A stretch of DNA of 14,256 bases from Verrucomicrobiota bacterium. GTDB taxonomy: Bacteria > Verrucomicrobiota > Verrucomicrobiia > Chthoniobacterales > UBA10450. How positions within the stretch are numbered: the stretch's first letter is position 1; the number at the start of each line of letters is the position of its first letter. Below are positions 1 through 6,252 of the stretch, piece after piece. Where the stretch lies: NCBI GenBank assembly GCA_003219095.1, contig QHPM01000101.1, positions 3,108-17,363 of the forward strand. The letters run 5' to 3'. The notes under the pieces were generated by a model. It searched no databases and was not told where the DNA came from. It was given only the letters and a program-made list of their open reading frames with translations. A program made the translations under genes and the position numbers.

Positions 1-1
1 A

Positions 2-1726
2 CGCTTTGCTGACAACATCTCGTTAATAACCGGGGCGTTGCCGGCGCAATTCGGGTTTCGCACCACCGGTGTCATCGACATTCATTCCAAGAACGGCGCC
101 GTCTTTACCGACGGCGAAGCTTCCATCCATGTGGGTAGCTTTGATACCATCATGCCAAGCTTTGAATATGGGGGTGTTAGCGGGAAGCTCACCTACTACG
201 GCACTGGGAGCTATTTGCACAGCGGCATCGGGATCGAAAATCCGACGCGAAGCAGCGATCCGATCCACGACGACACTGATCAGTTCAAAGGTTTCGGCTA
301 TTTTTCCTACATCATCGATGATACCAGCCGGTTCACGCTGTTGCTCAGTGGAAACGACAGCAACTTCCAAATACCCAATAATCCCGGGCAAATTCCCATG
401 TTTGTAGTCAACGGCAAAACGACGTTTGATTCCTCGAAATTGGACGAAAACCAGGCCGAAAACTCGGCTTATGCGATTCTGGCTTATCAGAAGAAATCCG
501 ACCTCTTCAACATGCAGGCGTCGGTCTTCGCTCGTTACAGCGGCGTCCTGTTTCGCCCGGATGAGCTGGGTGACCTCTTTTTCAACGGAGTAGCTTCGCG
601 GGTAGATCGACAGATCTATACCAACGGTGCCGAGCTGGACATGAGCTACAAACTTAATGATCAGAATACTCTCCGCGGTGGACTACTCTTCACTGCATCG
701 CACGCTACCGTAGGTTCGGTCACACTCGTTTTTCCCGTCGACGCGCTGGGAAATCCAACGAGCGACATGCCGTTTCGCATTGTCGATAACACTAGCCAGT
801 TCGGCTATTTCTACGGCCTCTATCTGCAAGACGAATGGAAGCCTTTCGAGCAACTAATCATTAACTTTGGTAGTCGCTTTGACCTGGCCGATGAAACGTT
901 GACTGAAAGCCAGTTCAGTCCACGCATCAATATCGTCTACACACCATGGGCGACGACCACTTTCCACGTTGGTTACGCGCGCTACTTCACCCCCCCGCCG
1001 CTGGAGAATGTGCCCCAAAGCACCATCGCGAAGTTCACCGGTACTACCAACGAATCTGCCATCACGCTGGATACACCGGTAAAAACGGAGCGCGCCCATT
1101 ACTTCGACGCCGGCGTCACGCAAAAGATTGGTGACGACTTCCAGGTTGGAATCGACGGCTTCTATAAACATGCGCGGAACGTCCTGGATGAGGGACAATT
1201 CGGGCAGGCTCTTATCCTTTCATCTTTCAACTATCGCGAGGGGGAAATTTATGGCGGCGAATTCACCGCTAACTACCAGCATAAAGGTTTCTCGAGTTAC
1301 CTGAATATTGGATACGAATATGCCCGCGGTATGCATGTCAGTTCTGCCCAATTCCTTTTTGATCCTGATGAGTTCGCTTATATTCGCAATCACTGGGTTT
1401 TCCTTGATCACGATCAGCGTTTCACCGGTTCGGCCGGAGTGGCCTACAACTGGAATGACTGGAGTTTTTCCGCCGACGCACTTTATGGAAATGGATTGCG
1501 CCGCGGGTTTGCTAACACGCAAAAGAATCATCCTTACGAAACGTTGAACCTCGGAGTCGAGCGCAGAATTTCACTCGGTGGCAAACAAGCGATCAAAGTT
1601 CGGTTCGACGTCGTGAATTTATTCGACAAGATTTACCAGATTCGCGACGGCAGCGGCATCGGAGTCGGCGCGCCGCAGTTTGGCCAGCGTCGCGGATTTT
1701 ACGGAACAGTTGCGTACGACTTCTAA
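2..1726 (+). CDS. TonB-dependent outer-membrane receptor, C-terminal part (5' end outside window)
   Basis: This is the beta-barrel part of a TonB-dependent receptor, which imports a scarce ligand across the outer membrane using energy from TonB/ExbBD. The frame is open from base 2, so the signal peptide, TonB box and most of the plug are upstream of the window; 574 residues are visible. The visible start (ALPAQFGFRTTGVIDI) looks like the end of a plug domain entering the barrel. Alternating aromatic strands follow, then a typical last region (VVNLFDKIYQIRDG) and a C-terminal phenylalanine (VAYDF), the usual signal for outer-membrane insertion. The ligand cannot be read from the sequence. The downstream porin, ZnuA and ZnuB genes on the same strand make zinc, or another divalent metal complex, the most likely cargo. 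That is inference from context; a siderophore or cobalamin receptor is the main alternative. Confidence 0.9.
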   Translation, partial: RFADNISLITGALPAQFGFRTTGVIDIHSKNGAVFTDGEASIHVGSFDTIMPSFEYGGVSGKLTYYGTGSYLHSGIGIENPTRSSDPIHDDTDQFKGFGYFSYIIDDTSRFTLLLSGNDSNFQIPNNPGQIPMFVVNGKTTFDSSKLDENQAENSAYAILAYQKKSDLFNMQASVFARYSGVLFRPDELGDLFFNGVASRVDRQIYTNGAELDMSYKLNDQNTLRGGLLFTASHATVGSVTLVFPVDALGNPTSDMPFRIVDNTSQFGYFYGLYLQDEWKPFEQLIINFGSRFDLADETLTESQFSPRINIVYTPWATTTFHVGYARYFTPPPLENVPQSTIAKFTGTTNESAITLDTPVKTERAHYFDAGVTQKIGDDFQVGIDGFYKHARNVLDEGQFGQALILSSFNYREGEIYGGEFTANYQHKGFSSYLNIGYEYARGMHVSSAQFLFDPDEFAYIRNHWVFLDHDQRFTGSAGVAYNWNDWSFSADALYGNGLRRGFANTQKNHPYETLNLGVERRISLGGKQAIKVRFDVVNLFDKIYQIRDGSGIGVGAPQFGQRRGFYGTVAYDF

Positions 1727-1861
1727 GCCATTACAGATCGCGCGGCCGCGATTTTCTACAAAATATTGGCAGACACTACAGTGGAGCGAAAAGCGATCTT
1801 GGAAACTGACATTCAGTTGGTGGCGCCTCAACAAAGTGATTTAGTTTTCGACTACTCCTAA
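1727..1861 (+). other. Coding-like stretch in frame after the receptor stop
   Basis: Immediately after the receptor TAA the same frame stays open for 44 codons to a TAA at 1859-1861. From about 1751 the translation looks protein-like, with segments such as FYKILADTTVERKAIL and VAPQQSDLVFDYS. I see no start codon with a ribosome binding site. It could be the remnant of a lost gene's 3' end, a conserved non-coding segment, or chance. The receptor's C-terminal Phe argues against functional readthrough. Confidence 0.2.
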
Positions 1862-1913
1862 TCGATCCAGTTCAGCTCACCGGCAGAAATTTCTTGCGCG
1901 GTAATTCGCCCCG

Positions 1914-2222
1914 ATGGAATCTCGGCGGCAGATGAAGGCGTGTGCTCGCGTTGGGATTAGCGTTTTGTTCGCCTTTTTTGTGGCGTTGACGCTGGCCAGT
2001 TCGCCGCAACTGCACGAAAAACTGCACAAGCCCGGGGCCCATCACGAGTGCGCCGCAACCATGATCGCTTCCGGTAATTTCGAGCACGCTGCGTCGCCTC
2101 AGCTTGTTCCCAACCGCGAGAATGCACCGAATTCGCCGGCGTTTTTGCCGCAACAATTTCAATTCGTTGTCGCGTCGGTTCCTTCCTCGATTCAGGAACA
2201 CGCGCCGCCCGCGTCTCACTAA
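1914..2222 (+). CDS. Small secreted His/Cys-containing protein of the zinc block
   Basis: A 102-residue protein that I do not recognise as a named family. An in-frame ATG at 1932 gives a cleaner signal peptide (MKACARVGISVLFAFFVALTLASS), so the true start may be there; neither start has a clear ribosome binding site. The exported part opens with a cluster of possible metal ligands (LHEKLHKPGAHHECAATM), where five His and one Cys fall within about 20 residues, and a further EHA follows. The rest is Pro/Gln-rich and likely disordered. It lies between an outer-membrane receptor and a porin/ZnuA/ZnuB set on the same strand. A periplasmic metal-binding or metal-handling role is therefore plausible, but this is inference from composition and neighbours. 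Small genes of this kind are easily missed or miscalled. Confidence 0.6.
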   Translation: MESRRQMKACARVGISVLFAFFVALTLASSPQLHEKLHKPGAHHECAATMIASGNFEHAASPQLVPNRENAPNSPAFLPQQFQFVVASVPSSIQEHAPPASH

Positions 2223-2243
2223 CGCTTCGCGCGTCCGCGATGG

Positions 2244-2268
2244 GCTGCGCATTCATTTTTTGCGCAGC
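2244..2268. repeat. Perfect 8-bp hairpin between small protein and porin genes
   Basis: GCTGCGCA (2244-2251) pairs perfectly with TGCGCAGC (2261-2268) around a 9-nt T-rich loop. There is no T-run after the stem, so it is not a classical intrinsic terminator. It may tune processing or attenuation between the small secreted protein and the porin, or be a decayed repeat. Confidence 0.4.
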
Positions 2269-2338
2269 GAATCTTCCCGCGCGCTAATCGCTCGCATCCT
2301 ACCGGCTGGATTTTTTGCCGACACTAATCGATTTTTTA

Positions 2339-3970
2339 ATGACCAAATTTCTCTTCAAAACTCTAATTGCAATGTTGGTGATGATTGCCTCTCATCATGC
2401 CCTGGCGCAGACAGCTGCACCAACCGCCTCCGCCACCGCGTCGGATGTAGCCGCGCTGCGCCAGCAAGTCGAGGCGCTGACCGGGACGGTGAAAGAATTG
2501 CAACAGCAGGTGAAAGATCAGCAGGCAGCGCTGGAGAAGGCGAACATCGTTCAATTGCCGCAAGGCCAAGGAACGTCTTCCGCAGCGTCAGCACCTCTAC
2601 CTACGCCTCTGCCAGGCACGAGCGCTCAAGAATCATTTCCAACAACGGATAGCTCGGTCGTTTCCAACGCGCCGACTGCGCCAGGCACGCCAGCAGTAAA
2701 CGCGAACGGCACGGCTACCGGCCAGTTCCCGACCACGGACGAATCAGTGGTCGCCACGCCGGCGGGGGCAATCTCCTCTGCGACTAGTGCGCCGCCGACT
2801 GAGACATCAACAGGCTCCCTCACGCAGCCAATCACAATCGCGGGCGGCGGAAAAAATTACATGAACATTTCCTTCGACGGCATGTTTGCTCTCGCTGGAT
2901 CGAGCGCACGCGATCTTTCACACATCGAAGTGGGCGATCACGATCCGCAACAGCGCGGATTCAATGCCCGCAATATCGAACTCGCGCTCGATGGCGCGGT
3001 CGATCCTTACTTTGAAGGTTTCGCCAACATCGTGTTCAAACTCGATAATGACAATGCAACCGAGGTCGAGGTCGAGGAAGCGTTTATGCAAACAACGAAC
3101 CTGCCGTTCGGTTTGCAATTAAAGGGCGGCCAATTCTTCGCCGCCTTCGGCCGACTTAATCCGATGCATCCACACGTCTGGGATTTTGCGGATGACGCGC
3201 TGGTGCATGGCCGCTTGCTCGGCCCGGATGGGTTGCGCGGCGTCGGGGCCCAGATTTCCTGGACGTTGCCGACACCGTGGTACTCGCAACTGATTCTCGC
3301 CGCGCAGAACGGACGTGGCAGCACCGGATTTTCTTTTCGTAACCCAGGCGACAACGGGATTTTCTTCGGTCGCGAAACAACTGATCGAGAGGTGCGCGGT
3401 CTCCAGGATTTCGTCTGGATTCCGCGCTGGGAAAATTCGGTGGATCTCAGCCCGACCCAGGTGGTGCTGGCGGGAGTATCCGGCGCATTCGGTTCGAACG
3501 AAACCGGCGCGAATGCGCGTACCCAAATTTATGGCGCCGACGTATTTTACAAATGGAAGAGTTCGCATGCCGAAGGTGGCTTCCCGTTCGTGAAATGGCA
3601 GAGCGAAGTGATGTATCGACGGTTCGAAGCGGGCCGTGGTGTCGATGAGACATTTCCGGTAGCGGAAACGTTCCACGATTGGGGGTTGTATTCACAGGTG
3701 TTGTGGGGTTTTCGCAAAGGCTGGGTCGCAGGTCTGCGTGGCGATTATCTCCACATGCAGAATTCGAGATTTACCGACGATGCCGATCGGCAATCGCGTT
3801 CCCGCATCAGCGCAAATTTAAGCTGGTACCCCACTGAATTTTCGAAGCTGCGCTTGCAATACAATCATGATTTTCTGGAATCGAACTTCTTTCTCGCCGA
3901 TCGCGAAGTCGACTCTGTTTTCCTTCAATTCGAATTCATCCTCGGAGCGCACGGCGCCCACAAGTTTTGA
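2339..3970 (+). CDS. Porin-like outer-membrane beta-barrel protein with coiled-coil N-terminus
   Basis: The ATG at 2339 is chosen because it directly begins a signal peptide (MTKFLFKTLIAMLVMIASHH, cleaved after ALA); a TTG eight codons upstream adds only a tail. The mature 543-residue precursor shows an Ala-rich start, a coiled coil at about residues 36-70 with heptad-like leucines and glutamines, and a Pro/Thr/Ala-rich linker. The linker has two copies of FPTTDxSVV exactly 30 residues apart (100-108 and 130-138). A barrel runs from about residue 172 to a terminal phenylalanine (GAHGAHKF). The layout resembles OprO/OprP-type porins, where an N-terminal coiled coil may trimerise or contact peptidoglycan. 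The neighbouring ZnuA and ZnuB suggest it serves metal-ion passage; the substrate itself is inferred. No ribosome binding site is obvious. Confidence 0.75.
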   Translation: MTKFLFKTLIAMLVMIASHHALAQTAAPTASATASDVAALRQQVEALTGTVKELQQQVKDQQAALEKANIVQLPQGQGTSSAASAPLPTPLPGTSAQESFPTTDSSVVSNAPTAPGTPAVNANGTATGQFPTTDESVVATPAGAISSATSAPPTETSTGSLTQPITIAGGGKNYMNISFDGMFALAGSSARDLSHIEVGDHDPQQRGFNARNIELALDGAVDPYFEGFANIVFKLDNDNATEVEVEEAFMQTTNLPFGLQLKGGQFFAAFGRLNPMHPHVWDFADDALVHGRLLGPDGLRGVGAQISWTLPTPWYSQLILAAQNGRGSTGFSFRNPGDNGIFFGRETTDREVRGLQDFVWIPRWENSVDLSPTQVVLAGVSGAFGSNETGANARTQIYGADVFYKWKSSHAEGGFPFVKWQSEVMYRRFEAGRGVDETFPVAETFHDWGLYSQVLWGFRKGWVAGLRGDYLHMQNSRFTDDADRQSRSRISANLSWYPTEFSKLRLQYNHDFLESNFFLADREVDSVFLQFEFILGAHGAHKF

Positions 3971-3988
3971 AACATGATCAGTAATACA

Positions 3989-4077
3989 GTCACCCCGAGC
4001 AGAGCGAAGGGGGGTCGAGGACCGTTGAAGTCACCGTCCTTTGCGCCAGGGGATTCCTTGGCTGCGCTTGGAATGAC
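3989..4077. repeat. GTCAYYCCRAGC-type inverted repeat, copy A
   Basis: An 89-bp element bounded by GTCACCCCGAGC (3989-4000) and the reverse complement of GTCATTCCAAGC (4066-4077); 10 of 12 bases match between the ends. It fills most of the porin-znuA spacer. Related sequence occurs at 10079 and 12333. Because the znuA frame is open through it, a longest-ORF call wrongly starts znuA at 3974, inside or before the repeat. Confidence 0.6.
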
Positions 4078-4083
4078 AGGTCC

Positions 4084-4089
4084 AAGGAG
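4084..4089 (+). promoter_or_regulatory. Shine-Dalgarno-like AAGGAG that could set an alternative znuA start
   Basis: AAGGAG lies 7 nt before an in-frame GTG at 4097, nine codons ahead of the ATG at 4124 that begins a more usual signal-peptide n-region. The ATG has no ribosome binding site of its own. Translation may therefore begin at 4097; both starts give the same mature protein. Confidence 0.35.
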
Positions 4090-4123
4090 ATCCGTCGTGG
4101 AAAATCTTAACAGTAAAATTAAC

Positions 4124-5086
4124 ATGAAAAATTCTCTTCGTTCGCATGTTGTAGGCGGGATCGTCGATCCCGGCAGCCGGCATCAACGATGCCGGTTACA
4201 ATTGTTTGCCGCCGCTCTCACCCTTTTGCCCGTAATTGCTTCGGCCAAAATAAACGTTGTCGCGACGCTTCCTGATCTTGGCTCCCTCGCGCGCGATATT
4301 GGCGGTGACAACGTCAGCGTTACGGTCTTAGCGAAACCAACCGAGGATCCCCACTTTGTGGATGCGCGCCCGAGCTTCGTCGTTGCGCTTCGGAGCGCGG
4401 ATCTGCTGATCGATGGCGGCGCGGAACTCGAGCTGGGATGGTTGCCACCGCTCTTACAAAACGCGCGCAACCCCAAGCTCGACATCGGCAAACCAGGCCG
4501 CGTCCAGGCGTCGCGAGGAGTTCGTTTAATGAACGTGCTGGCGAATGTGACGCGCGCCGCCGGTGACGTGCACGCCCTAGGCAATCCACATTTCGGAGTC
4601 GACCCAATCATTGGCAAAGCGATCGCGCAGCACATCGCGCAATCATTTTCCGCCATCGACCCAGGCAACGCCGCAGCCTACGAGGCGAACTACAAAAAAT
4701 TCGAAGCCGCCATCAATGCCAAGCTTCAGCAATGGGGCGCGGCCTTGCTGCCGTTCAAAGGCCAGCACATCGCCGCCTATCACGATTCCTGGCCCTACTT
4801 CGGCCACCGTTTCGGGTTGGAGATCGACATTTTTCTGGAACCGAAACCCGGTATTCCTCCCTCGCCATCGCACCTCGCGGAAGTGATTGCGCAAATGAAG
4901 GCGCAGAAGATCAAAGCGATCATCGTTGAACCGTATCATGATCGCAAAATTGCCGAGCGCGTCGCCAGCGCGACCGGCGCGACGGTAGTCGATTTCGCAC
5001 AATCTCCCGGGGCGCTCCCGGGCACCGAGACCTATATTAAGCTGATTGACGCACTTGTTTCGCGATTGGCCGCCGCGCTGAAATGA
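4124..5086 (+). CDS. znuA: Zinc ABC transporter periplasmic binding protein, ZnuA type (cluster A-I)
   Basis: Periplasmic metal-binding protein that hands a divalent cation to the ABC-3 permease encoded next. From the ATG at 4124 it has 320 residues, the usual size. Likely ligands are H77 (EDPHFVDARPS), H156 (GNPHFGVDP) and H220 (AYHDSWPYFGH). A His rather than Glu at the third site matches zinc-type proteins, whereas manganese-type members use Glu. The His-rich acidic loop of enterobacterial ZnuA is nearly absent. The signal peptide is odd: after MKNSLRS comes a segment of about 18 residues encoded by a palindromic repeat (4149-4201), and only then the hydrophobic core LFAAALTLLPVIASA. A GTG at 4097 with a good ribosome binding site is an alternative start. 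The family call is firm; zinc over manganese is likely but inferred. Confidence 0.9.
   Translation: MKNSLRSHVVGGIVDPGSRHQRCRLQLFAAALTLLPVIASAKINVVATLPDLGSLARDIGGDNVSVTVLAKPTEDPHFVDARPSFVVALRSADLLIDGGAELELGWLPPLLQNARNPKLDIGKPGRVQASRGVRLMNVLANVTRAAGDVHALGNPHFGVDPIIGKAIAQHIAQSFSAIDPGNAAAYEANYKKFEAAINAKLQQWGAALLPFKGQHIAAYHDSWPYFGHRFGLEIDIFLEPKPGIPPSPSHLAEVIAQMKAQKIKAIIVEPYHDRKIAERVASATGATVVDFAQSPGALPGTETYIKLIDALVSRLAAALK
4149..4201. repeat. Double-hairpin palindromic element inside the znuA signal-peptide coding region
   Basis: A 53-bp element with ends TTGTAG and TTACAA, which pair except for one base. Inside are two perfect stems: CGGGATCG/CGATCCCG (4156-4172) and CCGGCATC/GATGCCGG around AAC (4177-4195). 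The length is not a multiple of three, yet the frame stays open. The element encodes VVGGIVDPGSRHQRCRLQ between the charged start and the hydrophobic core of the signal peptide. An element of the same layout is seen at 12240-12296. Confidence 0.7.
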
Positions 5087-5170
5087 ATGGTGACTGACGA
5101 TCAGTGAATGGAAAATATGCCCGATGAGGCTCGATTCACGTATTACTAATCACGATTCACGTTTCTCAAG

Positions 5171-5992
5171 ATGTGGGAGGTAATGTTCTGGCCAATCGTG
5201 GCCTGCGTCCTGTTGCCCTGGTTACTCGTCTATCTCGGTCTTCATGTCGTCCAACGCGGCATTATCTTCGTCGACATCGCAATGGCGCAAATGGCCTCTC
5301 TTGGAATTTGCGTGGCGTTGCTCTTTCGTTTCGATCTGCATGGCTGGACGACATTCGCTATTGCGCTCGGTTTCACTCTCCTGGGCGGCGCGATTTTTTC
5401 CTTAACCGGAAAACGCGCGAGCAAGATTCCGCAGGAAGCAATCATTGGCATTGCCTATGTCGTCGCGGCGGCCGCGGCGGTGTTGCTTCTCAGCCGCGCC
5501 GCGGAGGGCGACGAAGAAATCAAACAGATGCTGGTGGGCAATATTCTGCTGGTGACACCAGCGGAGGTTTGGAAATGTTTCGCGCTTTTTGTGGCAGTGG
5601 GCGTTTTTCATTTCGCGCTGCGGAGAAATTTTCTGCTCGTCTCATTCGATCGCGATCGCGCCTACGCGCAAGGATTGCGCGTTCGTTGGTGGGACTTTTT
5701 CTTTTATGCCAGCTTCGGATTGGTCGTGACTATCTTCGTAAGGATGGCCGGCGTCCTTCTCGTATTCAGTTATCTGATCGTGCCGGCGGTTTGCGGAATT
5801 AATTTGGCGCGCGCGATCCGTGCGCGACTGCTGCTTGGCTGGATAATCGCGACCATTGGCGGGATTGGAGGGCTGTTCTGGTCGTTCTATGGCGACCTGC
5901 CTTCAGGAGCTGCCATCGTCTGCACGTTTGGCGTCCTACTGGTGATCGTGTCGACTCTCGGGTTGTTGAAGAAAAACTCTGAGCGGTTGTAA
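5171..5992 (+). CDS. znuB: Zinc/manganese ABC transporter permease, ZnuB type (ABC-3 family)
   Basis: Inner-membrane permease of 273 residues, the usual length for the ABC-3 family, with about eight hydrophobic segments. Family features include the start region with LGLHVVQRGIIFVDIAMAQM and LGICVAL, and the later block LVVTIFVRMAGVLLVFSYLI followed by VPAV. These match the metal-type permeases that pair with ZnuA-type binding proteins. It begins 84 bp after znuA, and the gap carries a short direct repeat (GATTCACG at two places between 5133 and 5162). The ATG at 5171 has no ribosome binding site; a second in-frame ATG at 5183 follows GGGAGG but is too close to it. The transporter also needs a nucleotide-binding ATPase (ZnuC), which is not within this window. 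Confidence 0.9.
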   Translation: MWEVMFWPIVACVLLPWLLVYLGLHVVQRGIIFVDIAMAQMASLGICVALLFRFDLHGWTTFAIALGFTLLGGAIFSLTGKRASKIPQEAIIGIAYVVAAAAAVLLLSRAAEGDEEIKQMLVGNILLVTPAEVWKCFALFVAVGVFHFALRRNFLLVSFDRDRAYAQGLRVRWWDFFFYASFGLVVTIFVRMAGVLLVFSYLIVPAVCGINLARAIRARLLLGWIIATIGGIGGLFWSFYGDLPSGAAIVCTFGVLLVIVSTLGLLKKNSERL

Positions 5993-6005
5993 GAGGCAAT
6001 CTGTT

Positions 6006-6158
6006 CCGGGGAGCGCACGCGTCTCGCGGGTAACGCCGGTCCGGCTCGGACTTTCGGGGTCTCGGCGAAACAGGCTTTTCCGCTCTTTTACGACGAAACA
6101 AAAGTTCGCGCTGGCGAGGACGTCCTTGCCAGACACGCATGACGCGTGCGCTACCCGG
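6006..6158. mobile_element. MITE-like non-coding element with 18-bp terminal inverted repeats
   Basis: The left end CCGGGGAGCGCACGCGTC (6006-6023) and the reverse complement of the right end (6141-6158) agree at 17 of 18 bases. The 153-bp body has no convincing coding frame and includes a near-perfect 18-bp palindrome at 6113-6130 (GGCGAGGAC/GTCCTTGCC). I see no clear target-site duplication. The size and structure fit a miniature inverted-repeat element or a large structured intergenic repeat. It separates znuB from lysA. Confidence 0.6.
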
Positions 6159-6166
6159 ACGAAAAC

Positions 6167-6236
6167 ATTCCTATTCGGATTCCTAATCCTATTCGTAATC
6201 TCCCGGCGGAATAAGGTTAGAAGTAAGAATAGGAAT
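6167..6236. repeat. A/T-rich imperfect inverted repeat upstream of lysA
   Basis: Two 28-bp arms, 6167-6194 and 6209-6236, match at 22 of 28 bases when one is reverse-complemented, with a 14-bp loop. Both arms are built on CCTATTC-like or GAATAGG-like words. It lies 16 bp before the lysA GTG, so the transcript leader could form a long stem. Adjacent AATACGATTA (6234-6243) recurs inside lysA at 7321-7330. Confidence 0.55.
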
Positions 6237-6252
6237 ACGATTACATTCAATC

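Noticed and set aside
854..1198. A 114-residue - strand reading frame inside the receptor gene
   Set aside because: It lies entirely within a clear beta-barrel coding region and has no domain or ribosome binding site; it is a shadow frame.
3974..4123. Extended N-terminus of ZnuA from 3974
   Set aside because: The stretch is a GTCAYYCCRAGC inverted repeat read as protein; the signal-peptide start is at 4124 or possibly GTG 4097.
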